DNA from: Bacillus swezeyi
GTDB lineage: Bacteria; Bacillota; Bacilli; Bacillales; Bacillaceae
Length of the DNA: 64,000 bases
Direction: 5' to 3'
NCBI RefSeq assembly: GCF_001969815.1
Contig: NZ_MRBK01000004.1
Location: 186,001 to 250,000 of the forward strand
Made by a program: the position numbers and the translations under genes. Positions 46,027 through 57,354 of the stretch are shown in pieces; positions within the stretch are counted from its first letter, which is position 1, and each line of letters begins with the position of its first letter. The notes under the pieces are model-generated. The model saw nothing but the letters and a program-made list of their open reading frames with translations, did no database searches and was not told where the DNA came from.

Positions 46027-47526
46027 CTATTTACGAAAGCATGCAAGCCGCTCATTCAATGGTTTCGTCTGCCGGTAGACATCTTTGTATATTTGAAACA
46101 AGTCTTGATATCGCCTGCTGATTTCCGGACGGGGGAAGAATGACTCCTTAGTATGAACAAATTGTCCGGCACAATCTTCAAGGGTCGGAAACCAGTCGCA
46201 GCCGACCGCTGCAAGCATTGCTGCACCGAAAGCCGGGCCTTGTTCACTTGTCAGCCTGACAATCTCGGCATTAAACGTGTCAGCTTGGATTTGCAGCCAT
46301 TTTTCACTTTTTGCACCTCCGCCGATTGAAATGACACGGTCGATTTTTTTTCCGCCGGCGCGAAATTGTTCAATGCTCTCATGAAGGGAAAATGTGATGC
46401 CCTCAATAACTGCTCTAATAAAGTCTGCCCTCGTATGGGAGCTGTCCATCCCGATGAAGCTGGCGCGGATATCGGCGTCAGCGTGAGGGGTCCTTTCTCC
46501 GGAAAGATACGGGGTAAACAGCAGACCCCTTGCTCCGGGTTTAGAACGGTCCATTTCGCTGATTAATGAATCAAATGAATACTGATCAGCGAATACATCC
46601 TTAAACCAGCTGAAGCTGCGTCCGGCTGAAAGCGTCACACCCATTGAATAATACGACCCAAAAGCAGCGTGGTTAAAAAAGTGGATATTCCCTCTAAACT
46701 CTTGTTCAGGGTCTGTTTCATAGGTGAGAACGACACCTGACGTACCGATGCTGCACAGGGCGGTGCCTTCCCTTAAAATCCCGGCGCCAATCGCTCCGCA
46801 TGCATTGTCCGCCCCTCCGGCGAACACCTTGACATCGGGCGACAGCCCGGTTTCCGCCGCAAATTCTGCTGTGAGACCGCCGACACAGGCGCCTGATTCG
46901 ACTAATTCGGGGCAAATTGACTCCGGTATTCCCAGCCGTCTGCATATTTCTCCGCTCCAGTTTTTGTGCTTTACATCAAGCAGAAGCGTGCCCGCCGCAT
47001 CCGAGTGCTCGCTGTGAAGACATCCCGTCATGGTGTATCTGACATAATCTTTAGGAAGCAAAAAGACTGCCGTCTTTTCAAACAGCTCTTTTTCATGCTC
47101 CTTCACCCACAGGAGCTTCGGAAGGGTGAATCCTTCCAGCGCCGGATTTTTTACAAGCTCAAGAAGGCGCGCCTTCCCGATTACTCCGTTAATCTGCCGG
47201 CATTGATCAGCTGTTCGGGTATCATTCCATAAGATGGCATTTCGCAATACTTCTCCTTCGCGGTTTAAAAGGACCAGCCCATGCATCTGTCCTGAAAAAC
47301 TGATGCCTTTGATCTGAGCTGCCTCAACACGGGCATTCTCGATCAATTCCTTTATGGCCACTTTCGTTTTCTCCGCCCATTCTCTTGGGTCCTGTTCAGA
47401 ATAACCCGAATGCGGCTGTATGATCGAAAACGGCTTAGAGGCTTCCCCGCACATTTCTCCGCGCTGGTTGACAAGTATGACTTTGACCGCGCTTGTGCCA
47501 AGGTCCGCCCCGATCACATATTCCAC
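46027..47526 (-). CDS. xylB: Xylulokinase
   Basis: A 499-residue FGGY-family kinase that phosphorylates D-xylulose to xylulose-5-phosphate. The actin-like ATPase loops [10 protein letters not shown] at the N-terminus and [10 protein letters not shown] near residue 257 are present, as is the FGGY signature region [17 protein letters not shown]. The start is GTG at 47526 with AAAGGAG; it overlaps the end of xylA by 13 bases. The product enters the pentose phosphate pathway. Confidence 0.95.
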   Translation of the reverse strand: MEYVIGADLGTSAVKVILVNQRGEMCGEASKPFSIIQPHSGYSEQDPREWAEKTKVAIKELIENARVEAAQIKGISFSGQMHGLVLLNREGEVLRNAILWNDTRTADQCRQINGVIGKARLLELVKNPALEGFTLPKLLWVKEHEKELFEKTAVFLLPKDYVRYTMTGCLHSEHSDAAGTLLLDVKHKNWSGEICRRLGIPESICPELVESGACVGGLTAEFAAETGLSPDVKVFAGGADNACGAIGAGILREGTALCSIGTSGVVLTYETDPEQEFRGNIHFFNHAAFGSYYSMGVTLSAGRSFSWFKDVFADQYSFDSLISEMDRSKPGARGLLFTPYLSGERTPHADADIRASFIGMDSSHTRADFIRAVIEGITFSLHESIEQFRAGGKKIDRVISIGGGAKSEKWLQIQADTFNAEIVRLTSEQGPAFGAAMLAAVGCDWFPTLEDCAGQFVHTKESFFPRPEISRRYQDLFQIYKDVYRQTKPLNERLACFRK

Positions 47527-48872
47527 TGCTGTTTCTCCTTTCTAGCCGGCGACTCGCGCAAAACATTTAATAAATAGCGGTTGACTGTCGCTTTAAGATT
47601 TTCCTGACGGCCGGATCGGTTTTCAATATGGTCATTTTCAAGCGCGTAAGCGGCAAGTTTTTTCAGATCGGTCCGCCCTTCTGCAATTTCGAGACCAATG
47701 CCTTTCGTATAGCTTTTGTAGCGCTCATCTATCATCCGTTCGAGCGCTTTGTCCTCCAAAAGCCGATAGGCGACCTTTAAGCCGACCGCATACGTATCCA
47801 TTCCGGCGATGTGCCCGAGAAATAAATCTTCGTCCGCAAATGAGGCCCGCCTCGCTTTGGCGTCAAAATTGATGCCGCCTGTTTTAAAGCCGCCCGCTTT
47901 CAGAATTTCATACATAGCCAAAACCGCGGAATACAGATCTGTCGGGAACTCATCTGTATCCCAGCCCAGCAGCAAATCCCCCTGATTCGCATCAATAGAA
48001 CCGAGCACATCGTGAAGGGCAGCCACCCGGAGCTCATGCTCAAACGTATGCCCTGCCAAAGTCGCGTGATTCGCTTCCAGATTCAGTTTGAAATGATCTT
48101 TTAGTCCATATGTTTCTAGAAAAGCAATCGATGTCGCCGCATCAAAATCATATTGATGCTTTGTCGGCTCTTTCGGCTTGGGCTCGATTAAAAATTGGCC
48201 GTCAAATCCGATTTCTTCGGCATAATCAACCGCCTTCCTGTAGAAGGCCGCCAAATGATCAAGCTCAAGCTTCATATTTGTATTCAACAATGTTTCATAG
48301 CCTTCTCTGCCGCCCCAGAACACATAATTTTCCGCTCCGAGCTCTTTGGCGATTTCCAATCCTTTTTTCACCTTTGCTGCTGCATGGGCATAAACATCAG
48401 CATTGCAGGAGGTTGCCGCACCATGGACATATCTCGGATGTGTAAACATATTGGCTGTATTCCATAATAATTTCACACCGCTTGTCTCCATCATTTCTTT
48501 TAAAAATGACGCCATTTTATCTAAATAAAGAAACGTTTCCCGCAATGTATCGCCTTCCTGCACGATATCAACATCATGAAAACAAAAATAAGGAACGCCG
48601 AGCTTTTCAAAAAATTCAAAAGCCGCTTCTGCACGGGCTTTCGCTTTATCCAAAGGCTGTGTCAGCCGATTCCACGAACGGCTCATCGTTCCGTCGCCGA
48701 AAGGATCTTTCCCGTCGGCATCAAACGTATGCCAATACGCAACAGCAAAACGGAGGTGTTCCTTCATCGCCTTGCCGCCGATATATTCTTCCGGGTTGTA
48801 ATATTTATACGCGTATGGATTTTCCGAATCTGCGCCTTCATACTTGACCTTTCCCACTTCGTTAAAAAACAT
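47514..48872 (-). CDS. xylA: Xylose isomerase
   Basis: A 452-residue class II xylose isomerase converting D-xylose to D-xylulose. The catalytic His is in YFCFHDVD (about residue 101) and metal ligands in [11 protein letters not shown] (Glu), [11 protein letters not shown] (His) and [15 protein letters not shown] (Asp). The start is the ATG at 48872 (AGGAGGAG); the frame extends six codons further. Controlled by XylR and CcpA sites upstream. In B. subtilis the xyl genes lie far away, so this placement is characteristic of the licheniformis side. Confidence 0.96.
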   Translation of the reverse strand: MFFNEVGKVKYEGADSENPYAYKYYNPEEYIGGKAMKEHLRFAVAYWHTFDADGKDPFGDGTMSRSWNRLTQPLDKAKARAEAAFEFFEKLGVPYFCFHDVDIVQEGDTLRETFLYLDKMASFLKEMMETSGVKLLWNTANMFTHPRYVHGAATSCNADVYAHAAAKVKKGLEIAKELGAENYVFWGGREGYETLLNTNMKLELDHLAAFYRKAVDYAEEIGFDGQFLIEPKPKEPTKHQYDFDAATSIAFLETYGLKDHFKLNLEANHATLAGHTFEHELRVAALHDVLGSIDANQGDLLLGWDTDEFPTDLYSAVLAMYEILKAGGFKTGGINFDAKARRASFADEDLFLGHIAGMDTYAVGLKVAYRLLEDKALERMIDERYKSYTKGIGLEIAEGRTDLKKLAAYALENDHIENRSGRQENLKATVNRYLLNVLRESPARKEKQQWNM

Positions 48873-48930
48873 TTTCGATCTCCTCCTCATGTTTTCTTGA
48901 AAAAATACTCACAGAGATACATCAGCGGCA

Positions 48931-48956
48931 AGTTTGTTTAACCATTAAACTAACTT
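48931..48956 (-). promoter_or_regulatory. XylR operator of xylA
   Basis: Imperfect palindrome AGTTTGTTTA - 5 bases - TAAACTAACT, close to the Bacillus XylR operator. It lies just downstream of the -10 of xylA, where a repressor would block transcription. Confidence 0.75.
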
Positions 48957-48966
48957 TCCAATATTT

Positions 48967-48995
48967 ATTTTACAAGATGAATTAAACGCTTTCAA
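48967..48995 (-). promoter_or_regulatory. xylA promoter with overlapping cre site
   Basis: -35 TTGAAA (48990-48995), -10 TAAAAT (48967-48972), 17-bp spacer. TGAAAGCGTTTAAT at 48981-48994 matches the CcpA consensus at 13 of 14 positions and overlaps the -35, predicting glucose repression. Confidence 0.8.
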
Positions 48996-49020
48996 TTGGA
49001 AATGCTAGAAAAATTTTGTT

Positions 49021-49048
49021 TTTACATTTTGTTATAATATAATAAAAT
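49021..49048 (+). promoter_or_regulatory. xylR promoter
   Basis: TTTACA, 16-bp spacer, TAAAAT, just upstream of xylR. Its -35 begins 26 bp from the divergent xylA -35, so the two promoters share the intergenic control region. Confidence 0.6.
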
Positions 49049-49084
49049 GACAGATTCATAACACGCAAAAGAGAGTGATTGCCA

Positions 49085-50248
49085 TTGAATACCGCGGACC
49101 AAGCCCTTGTAAAGAAAATGAATAAAGCGCTTATCCTTGAGCAGATTATTGCAAACGCCCCCATCTCAAGGGCAAAGCTTTCAGAAATAACGGGATTAAA
49201 TAAATCGACCGTTTCTTCCCAGGTGTCTTCCCTGCTTCAAAAGGAAATGATTTTCGAAACCGGCCGCGGTGAATCGAGCGGCGGCAGACGGCCTGTCATG
49301 CTGAAATTCAATCGCAAAGCGGGCTATGCGGTCGGCGTTGATATTGGGACGAATTATATGATCGTCGTTTTAACCGACCTTGAAGGCAACATTATTGAAC
49401 ATGATGAACGCGATCTTGATGAAGAAGATATTCCGGCCACAGAACAGGCATTAATCGAACTCGTTGGACTTGCCATCGAGAAAATGCCGCCCTCCCCCTA
49501 TGGCTTGGCAGGGATTGGCGTGTGTGTGCCGGGCTTGGTTGACAACGCCCAGCAAGTGGTGTTCACGCCAAATAAGCCGATTCATCTGATTGATTTGAAA
49601 AACCTGCTCGAAGAAAAATTTAATGTTCCGATTTTTATTGAAAACGAAGCAAACGCCGGAGCTCTCGGCGAAAAGGAGTATGGTGATGCCAGTCATTTGG
49701 AGCATGCGGTTTTTGTAAGCATCAATGCCGGCATCGGTTTGGGGATATTGATGAACGGCAAGCTTTTCAGAGGTGTCGAGGGGTTTTCAGGCGAAGCGGG
49801 GCACATGTCGATTGATTTTAATGGCCCGGCATGCCGCTGCGGAAATAAAGGATGCTGGGAGCTTTACGCATCAGAAAAAGCCGTTTTTTCTTCATTCCTT
49901 TCAAATACAGAGGCGCCATTGCATCAAATCGTAAAAGAACTAGCCGACCGCGATGACCCAAACATGCTTAAAACGTTTGAAACATTTGGATTCTATATCG
50001 GCGTGGGGCTGCTCAACATCATTAAAACGCTGAATCCCGGCACGATTATTTTGCGCAATACGATTGTGGAATCTTATCCGATGATCGTCGACTCCATTAA
50101 GAAAACCATCTCCTCAAGAAGCGCAAAAGAAGCGCTGACCGATTATCAGTTGAAAATTTCCTCACTTGGCCGCATTGCCTCCTCGCTCGGCGTTTCACGC
50201 ATTGTGATCGAGCGCTTTCTCGAACAGTTTATGAATGAGATGGTTTGA
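49085..50248 (+). CDS. xylR: Xylose repressor XylR (ROK family)
   Basis: This 387-residue repressor has an N-terminal winged helix (RAKLSEITGLNKSTVSSQVSSLL, residues 30-53) and a ROK sugar-kinase-like domain with the zinc/ROK motif CRCGNKGCWELYASE (about residue 257). It represses xylAB until xylose binds. The start TTG at 49085 aligns with the B. subtilis protein (ADQ...VKK); a TTG two codons earlier is equally in frame. Divergent from xylA. Confidence 0.95.
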   Translation: MNTADQALVKKMNKALILEQIIANAPISRAKLSEITGLNKSTVSSQVSSLLQKEMIFETGRGESSGGRRPVMLKFNRKAGYAVGVDIGTNYMIVVLTDLEGNIIEHDERDLDEEDIPATEQALIELVGLAIEKMPPSPYGLAGIGVCVPGLVDNAQQVVFTPNKPIHLIDLKNLLEEKFNVPIFIENEANAGALGEKEYGDASHLEHAVFVSINAGIGLGILMNGKLFRGVEGFSGEAGHMSIDFNGPACRCGNKGCWELYASEKAVFSSFLSNTEAPLHQIVKELADRDDPNMLKTFETFGFYIGVGLLNIIKTLNPGTIILRNTIVESYPMIVDSIKKTISSRSAKEALTDYQLKISSLGRIASSLGVSRIVIERFLEQFMNEMV

Positions 50249-50266
50249 CGAAGAGCTGCCTCCTAT

Positions 50267-51766
<1,500 letters not shown>

Positions 51767-51770
<4 letters not shown>

Positions 51771-52684
51771 TTTGCCTCATCCCTTTCTGGTTTTGAATTC
51801 GCACTCCATATATACGATTTTGTATGATCAATCCAAGCCCTGGCCGCAAATGAAAGATAGCGGTCTTTTCTCCAGATAACAGCGATATGCCATGGGATGG
51901 AGGGTCTGACTAAGGGGATGATTTTCACCCTTTCCGGATCAAGATCCCGGCAGATTCTTTCCGGCAGAAGACCGATGCCGAGATTTGCCGAGACCATTTC
52001 ACTGATAAAATCCCATTGTGACGTCTCATAAATCACATTCGGCTGAAATCCCGCTTTCAAACATGACGTAATGATCCGTTCATGGAGAACAAAGTCTTCC
52101 CGGAAAAAAATAAACGGTTCTTCGCTCAATTGATTCAGCTCAATTTCTTCCGCATCACTGAAGCGGTGTGAAGGATGAACGACAAGCATTAAATTTTCTT
52201 TTACGATCGTAAAGGAATGAAATATTTCTTCTTTTGCCGGCAGGACAACAACTCCGATATCAAGCGATCCGTCTTCTACACCCTCCTGCACTTTCACAGA
52301 TCCGTGCTCAACAAGCTGAAAGGTGACATTGGGATATTTGTCTCTGAAATCCCCTATCACTTTCGGGAAAAAACCGGAGCCGATCATAGGCGGCAAACCG
52401 ATTCGAACATGTCCTTTTTTCACGTCCATTAAATCATTCAGCTCTGAAGTCAGATTTTGAAACGACTTGGTAATCTCCTGGGCCTGCACATACATGCTTT
52501 GTCCGGCATCAGTCAGCTCGATCTGCCGCCCGCGCCGGTAAAACAGCTCAATCCCCAGCTCTTCTTCAAGATTTTTGATCATCTTCGAAATCGTCGGCTG
52601 TGATATGTATAATGACTGGGCCGCTTTTGTAAAGCTTTTCAGACGGGCAACCTCCAAAAAATAGGTTAGGTGACGTATGTCCAT
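51767..52684 (-). CDS. ywbI: LysR-type regulator YwbI (CidR-like)
   Basis: A 305-residue LysR-family regulator: N-terminal winged helix ([36 protein letters not shown]) and a periplasmic-binding-like effector domain. In B. subtilis this gene sits next to the holin-like pair ywbHG and is thought to regulate it in response to acetate/pyruvate metabolism. Here the two are separated by about 1.3 kb containing ywqHI-like genes. It is first in the ywbI-thiM-thiE group. Confidence 0.9.
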
Positions 52685-52791
52685 TTGTTTGACATCCTTT
52701 CAGAGCTTTTCATATATCATATTTGCTGTTTACCCTCATATTTTAAACCAAATTTAAAATTTTCTGCACCCCAACCTTTTTTCAGGGCCCG

Positions 52792-52823
52792 AAAAAAAAG
52801 CTGCCGGCAAATTGCCGGCAGCA
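52792..52823 (-). terminator. Terminator after the ywqI-like gene
   Basis: GCTGCCGGC / GCCGGCAGC stem with a 5-base loop and eight Ts on the minus strand. Confidence 0.95.
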
Positions 52824-52824
52824 C

Positions 52825-53094
52825 TTATTTTCTGGCGATTGCTTCATCTTGTTCCTTCAATGTATCCACATTCGACCGGGTGTCTTCAATATTTTTATGA
52901 ACGGCTTCTTTGTACTGTTTGACCATGTCGCGAATGGTGTCTTCGCGTTCAAGCCATTTTTTTGTAAAGTCAAGGTTGTTTTGGCCAAGAGACCCGGCTG
53001 AAGGGCCTTTTAAGGAAACAGAGTCAAGCGCGCTTTTTACCTGGTCCAGCTGCTTCATGACCGCTGCATGGTTCAGTTTAATCGTTTTACTCAT
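52825..53094 (-). CDS. YwqI-like DUF5344 family protein
   Basis: An 89-residue, helical, WXG100-size protein (MSKTIKLNHAAVMKQLDQVK) of the YwqI/DUF5344 type. In polymorphic toxin loci these small proteins bind the LXG domain of a toxin and guide it to the type VII secretion system. The start is the ATG at 53094, overlapping the preceding stop as ATGA; a GTG three codons upstream is also in frame. No LXG toxin or immunity gene follows; a terminator does. Confidence 0.8.
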   Translation of the reverse strand: MSKTIKLNHAAVMKQLDQVKSALDSVSLKGPSAGSLGQNNLDFTKKWLEREDTIRDMVKQYKEAVHKNIEDTRSNVDTLKEQDEAIARK

Positions 53095-53519
53095 TTCAAC
53101 CACCCTTTTAAACCATTAATTGTGCTGTGCAGAGCATCGACGGCTTCTTCTCCTTTTTCCAGCAGAAAGTCCGCCCGGTCCGCCGACCAGCTTGCAGCTT
53201 CAACCGCTCCTTTTTCAGCGTCTAAAGCAAATATCTTTAAATCGATTTTATGAATATACCTCTCATAATCATCGTTAAAAATTCTGTACATGACTGTGTG
53301 CGCTTCATCACGTGCTTCATTAAAATCGGCTGCCCGGCTTCCGGTCCAAGATTTTTCAAGACTCGGACGTAAAATCTGTCGGATTTCTTCAATGCCGAGA
53401 TTTTGTTCCCTTTCAACATCCCGTTTTGCCCGTTCCAGCCTTGAAATTTGTTCTTCCAGCTCCGCCGCTTTATGCGAGAGTACGCCGTGTATTTTTTGCA
53501 GCGTGCTTGAGTAGTCCAT
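53091..53519 (-). CDS. YwqH-like DUF5082 family protein
   Basis: A 142-residue coiled-coil protein with WTGSRAADFNEARDEAH (about residues 58-74), the WxG-type turn of the DUF5082/YwqH group. It probably pairs with the next gene as a secretion chaperone for LXG toxins. ATG at 53519; first of a two-gene unit. B. subtilis has the counterpart genes ywqHIJK elsewhere, together with the LXG toxin YwqJ, which is missing here. Confidence 0.8.
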   Translation of the reverse strand: MDYSSTLQKIHGVLSHKAAELEEQISRLERAKRDVEREQNLGIEEIRQILRPSLEKSWTGSRAADFNEARDEAHTVMYRIFNDDYERYIHKIDLKIFALDAEKGAVEAASWSADRADFLLEKGEEAVDALHSTINGLKGWLK

Positions 53520-53709
53520 TCATTGTCACCTCTGAAATTGCAGTATGATTTACATTGGTTTTTTCCTGTCAAATCACGCTTCAGTTGCCATTCATAGATT
53601 CACATCTTTTACTAGACTTGCGCACATTTCCAATATTTATAGTTTAAGTCGAAAAGCATGGATGTTGAATAGGCTTTAAATACTGTTTTTAGGGCATTAT
53701 ACACAGCAG

Positions 53710-53826
53710 CTAACCTTTACGACTGAGGTTTTTAAGAATATACGCCCGGTCTTTTGGAATTAACCACAGGGCCTTCTCTCCTCGACCAAGTCCAAAGACA
53801 CGGGAACGAGGCGGTTTGATTGTCAC
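53710..53826 (-). pseudogene. Possible coding remnant between ywqH-like and ywbH
   Basis: Within the gene-poor 53520-54002 interval, a minus-strand frame encodes a protein-like stretch (VTIKPPRSRVFGLGRGEKAL continuing through WLIPKDRAYILKNLSRKG) that stays open 11 codons upstream. There is no ribosome binding site. It could be the tail of a decayed gene or chance. Nothing else is seen in the interval apart from the ywbH promoter region. Confidence 0.2.
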
Positions 53827-54002
53827 AAAAATCAGCCAATCTATTCCGAATGACAGTTTCTAATTTTAGTAAATAAACTGTTTCTTTTGCCCTGGTTTTT
53901 GCTTTTTTCATATAGACAAAATGAATAATAACTATTCTGTTTATGTATTTTACCTATACCTAAATCTCATGTACACTCTTGTTTAGAAAGGGGGATAATG
54001 AC

Positions 54003-54389
54003 ATGAAAACATTCATTAAAGGAATCGGTCAGGTCGCTCTTTTATTTATATTTGCGCGTTTGATGAATCTGCTTGTTGAGGTTCTTCATATAAAAATACC
54101 CGGAAGCATTATCGGTATTATCGTGATCTTTGCGCTTCTCCATTTCAAGGTCATTAAGCTCGAATGGATTGAAATCGGCGCATTATGGCTTCTTGCGGAG
54201 CTTCTTCTGTTTTTTGTCCCTTCAGCGGTAGGAATTATGAATTATGGAGAGTTACTTAAGGAATTCGGAACAAGCATTATACTCGTTGTGCTGCTCAGCA
54301 CTTTTGTCGTCATGGTCTCAACGGGGATGCTGACTCAAATGATTGCTAACAGAAAGGAAAGGAAAAAAACATGTTCATCGGATGCATAA
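54003..54389 (+). CDS. ywbH: Holin-like protein YwbH (CidA/LrgA family)
   Basis: A 128-residue membrane protein with four helices of the CidA/LrgA family (ARLMNLLVEVLHIKIPGSIIG), linked to cell lysis control and, in B. subtilis, to pyruvate uptake or export functions of the related pairs. The start is the ATG at 54003 (AAAGGGGG). It overlaps ywbG by 19 bases. Confidence 0.9.
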   Translation: MKTFIKGIGQVALLFIFARLMNLLVEVLHIKIPGSIIGIIVIFALLHFKVIKLEWIEIGALWLLAELLLFFVPSAVGIMNYGELLKEFGTSIILVVLLSTFVVMVSTGMLTQMIANRKERKKTCSSDA

Positions 54390-55054
54390 GCCTGATTGCC
54401 ACAGTGTTCATTTATATGGGGGCAAAGGCGCTGTATACCCGTCATCCCAAGGTGTATGCTTCACCTCTATTGATCACTCCGCTGATATTGGTCGGCCTCC
54501 TGCTTTTGATCAATGTACCTTTTGATGCATACAATGCAGGCGGACGGCTGCTGACAGACATGCTCCAGCCTGCTACTGTGGCTTTTGCGATTCCGCTCTA
54601 TAAATATTTTCCGATCTTAAAAAAATACGCTGTTGAAATCATGATCAATGTAACAGTCGGCTGTTGCATCGCGATTCTGTCAACAGCGTTGATCGCAAAG
54701 CTGTTCAAGCTGAATGCAAACCTTATCGAGAGCCTCGTTCCAAGATCGATCACAACCCCGATTGCGATGAGCGTGTCTGAAATGATCGGCGGAGTGCCTC
54801 CGGTCACGGCCGTGTTTGTCATTTTGACCGCTTTGTTCGGATCAGTGATCGGACCGATGGTGATCCGCTATTTTCGGATCGACAATGAAATTGCAAGAGG
54901 CGTTTTGCTCGGAACAAGCGCCCACGGCGCCGGCACGTCAAAAGCGTTTGAGCTGAGCTCAGTGTCCGGGACCATCTCCAGCGTATCAATGATTTTAGCG
55001 GCGATTATTACACTTTGCGCCGCACCGTTTTTGATTTCTCTTGTGACTGTGTAA
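54371..55054 (+). CDS. ywbG: LrgB/CidB family membrane protein YwbG
   Basis: A 227-residue LrgB-family protein with about seven membrane helices, including the conserved RSITTPIAM (about residue 125) and LLGTSAHGAGTSKAF (about 177) motifs. Forms a functional pair with YwbH. No clear terminator follows directly. Confidence 0.92.
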   Translation: MFIGCISLIATVFIYMGAKALYTRHPKVYASPLLITPLILVGLLLLINVPFDAYNAGGRLLTDMLQPATVAFAIPLYKYFPILKKYAVEIMINVTVGCCIAILSTALIAKLFKLNANLIESLVPRSITTPIAMSVSEMIGGVPPVTAVFVILTALFGSVIGPMVIRYFRIDNEIARGVLLGTSAHGAGTSKAFELSSVSGTISSVSMILAAIITLCAAPFLISLVTV

Positions 55055-55178
55055 AATCGCGTTACTAACATCTGTTTCTTGCACACCTTTTACCCAAAAA
55101 GAGAAGTAAAAGTATCTGTTAAATACAATGGAATAAAAAAAACCTGAATTAAATGAATGGTTATACAAAACAAAAACA

Positions 55179-55217
55179 TTACCCTGAATTCTTTCAATCC
55201 GAAAGAATTTAGGGTAA
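55179..55217. repeat. Long inverted repeat downstream of ywbG
   Basis: TTACCCTGAATTCTTTC / GAAAGAATTTAGGGTAA: 17-bp arms with one mismatch (a G:U pair in RNA) and a 5-base loop. It lies in a 540-bp gap (55055-55596) with no supported gene. T-rich sequence follows on the minus strand, but no gene there would use it. Could be a terminator, a small RNA or the end of a vanished mobile element. Confidence 0.6.
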
Positions 55218-55513
55218 AAAATACATTGGAATCACCATATGTTCCCTTGAATAGACGCAAAAGGTCGGGGTCAACCGAATTCACTTTAGAAAACACCGGC
55301 GCTTAAAGCGGTGACAGCGGGCCCAGATTTCTTTCCAAAAGCATATATTCGGTCAGATCCGCTGTTCTCCATATCCGATCAGCAGCATTCCAGCCATATA
55401 AATACCTATCGATGTCATTACTCCGTCATTCATAACTTCCCGCTAGTCAGTTTTTCGCGTAACCTCAATATACATGAATCATCTGGTAGAAATTTTTTGT
55501 CTCGTAAAATGCA

Positions 55514-55550
55514 CAAAAAAGCCTGGGAATGCGAACGCATCCTCAGGCTT
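55514..55550 (-). terminator. Terminator after ywbD
   Basis: AAGCCTGAGGATGCG / CGCATTCCCAGGCTT stem (one mismatch, one G:U) with a 2-4 base loop, followed by six Ts on the minus strand. Confidence 0.93.
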
Positions 55551-55596
55551 ATCCTGTTTCTGGAACAAAATGCTCTGATGTCAGTTTTCAACCATT

Positions 55597-56787
55597 TTAG
55601 CGGCGCTGAATCCGCAAAAATACAACCTTTAAATAATTGCCCTCCGGATAGCTTTTTATCGTTTGAAAGTCCTCAGGCAGAGAGTGTTCTTCCAGAATCG
55701 TGTAGCTTGTTCCCGTTTCTTTGCACGCCGCTTCAATGAATCCTTTGAACTTTTTCATCCCAAAAGCGCTGCTGTTTGTTGAAGCGACAATAACCCCTTG
55801 ATCTTTTGTAATTTGGATCGTTTCTTTCAACAGATTTTTATAATCCTTTGCCGCGCTGAACGTATGTTTTTTCGTTCTTGCGAATGATGGCGGGTCAAGG
55901 ATCACCAGATCAAAGCTAAACTGTTTTTTGGCGGCATATTGGAAATATTTAAAGACATCCATCACTTTTATGTCATGGGCTTCATAATCAAGACCGTTGA
56001 CGCTGAACTGTTCGATCGTCTTGCTTAAACTGCGGTTTGCGACATCAACGCTTGTTGTTTTTCGGGCGCCTCCAAGTGCTGCAGCAATGGAAAATGCCCC
56101 GGTATAGGAAAATGTGTTCAGCACGGTTTTCCCTTCGGCATACCGGTCTCTAATCGTCTTGCGCACATGACGCTGGTCAAGAAAAACGCCCGTCATGGCT
56201 CCGTCATTGAGGTAAACAGCAAAATGCATGCCGTTCTCTTTTACAATAATCGGAAACTCTCCCCTTGTTCCTTTGACAAAGTCGTCATCCTCGACATACT
56301 GCCCCGCCGTGTTAAATCGTTTTTTCTCATAGACAGCTTTATAGTCAGCCAGCTCATCAAGGGCGGAGATGATCAAATCCTTAAATGTATAAATCCCTTT
56401 GCTGTACCACTGAATCAGAAAATACCCATCATAATAATCGATCGTAAAGCCGCCGATTCCGTCTCCTTCCCCGTTAAACAAGCGAAAAGCTGTAGTTTCC
56501 GCATCTTGGAACAGTGTCTCCCTTTCCTGAAAGGCTTTTGCCAGCCTGCTCAGAAAGAAGTTTGCATCGATTGATTCTTCCCGTTTTTTCGTCAGAACCC
56601 AGCCGATTCCTTTGTTCTGCTCCCCGTAATAGCCTTTTCCCAAAAAACCTCCGTTTTCATCATAAAGCTCGATCAGCGCCCCTTCTGTGATATGGCTGTC
56701 TGTTGAAAGAACAGATTCTTTCGAAATCAAAGGATAGCCTTTTTTAATCTTTTCCGCATAGCTGTGTTTTATCTTTAACGTCTTCAT
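55597..56787 (-). CDS. ywbD: 23S rRNA methyltransferase-like protein YwbD (RlmI/RlmK type)
   Basis: A 396-residue class I SAM-dependent methyltransferase. An N-terminal PUA domain (about residues 1-75) is joined to a Rossmann domain with FSYTGAFSIAAALGG (about residue 222) and catalytic motif LDPPSFARTK (about residue 297). RlmI-type enzymes methylate cytosine in 23S rRNA. B. subtilis YwbD has the same length and order. Monocistronic with its own terminator. Confidence 0.92.
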   Translation of the reverse strand: MKTLKIKHSYAEKIKKGYPLISKESVLSTDSHITEGALIELYDENGGFLGKGYYGEQNKGIGWVLTKKREESIDANFFLSRLAKAFQERETLFQDAETTAFRLFNGEGDGIGGFTIDYYDGYFLIQWYSKGIYTFKDLIISALDELADYKAVYEKKRFNTAGQYVEDDDFVKGTRGEFPIIVKENGMHFAVYLNDGAMTGVFLDQRHVRKTIRDRYAEGKTVLNTFSYTGAFSIAAALGGARKTTSVDVANRSLSKTIEQFSVNGLDYEAHDIKVMDVFKYFQYAAKKQFSFDLVILDPPSFARTKKHTFSAAKDYKNLLKETIQITKDQGVIVASTNSSAFGMKKFKGFIEAACKETGTSYTILEEHSLPEDFQTIKSYPEGNYLKVVFLRIQRR

Positions 56788-56940
56788 TGTTTTCAGTCCT
56801 TATGTCGAAGTCTTTCTCTATCCTACCATAATGCTCTATTCATTTTCCTATACATGATAGCCAAATTTCTCTGTCGAAATAATTGACAGATGATTCCGAT
56901 TTTTCTAAGATAATGGAGGAAAAGAAGGAGGAATCCCGAG

Positions 56941-57321
56941 ATGGCACGAATCGATCACGTAGGATTGATGGTAAAGGACATTGAGGCATCTATCACATTT
57001 TATCAGGATATTGTCGGTATGACTTTAAAAGACAAAATGACACACACAAACGGCATCATGAAGCTTGCTTTTTTAGGTTTTGAAAACAGTGAAGAAACAG
57101 AGCTCGAACTGATCCAAGGGTATAACGACAATCTTCCGGCAGAAGGAAAAGTACACCATTTTGCCATTTCGACAGATGATATTGACGCTGAATTGACCCG
57201 AATGAGAGAAAACGAGGTCAAGCTGATGGAAGACGGGATAACCACACTGCCGAACGGCTACCGCTACTTTTTTATATTCGGTCCTGAAGGTGAAGCGATC
57301 GAATTTTTCCAAAGAACCTGA
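56941..57321 (+). CDS. ywbC: Glyoxalase/VOC-family protein YwbC
   Basis: A 126-residue VOC-fold protein (MARIDHVGLMVKDIEASITFYQDIVGM...), with metal ligands His6 and Glu near EAIEFFQ at the end. Probably a glyoxalase I or dioxygenase-type metalloenzyme. ATG at 56941 with AAGGAGG upstream. B. subtilis ywbC occupies the same place. Confidence 0.9.
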   Translation: MARIDHVGLMVKDIEASITFYQDIVGMTLKDKMTHTNGIMKLAFLGFENSEETELELIQGYNDNLPAEGKVHHFAISTDDIDAELTRMRENEVKLMEDGITTLPNGYRYFFIFGPEGEAIEFFQRT

Positions 57322-57354
57322 TAGAGATGGCTGAACCCTCTCCCTTCCCCGGCA

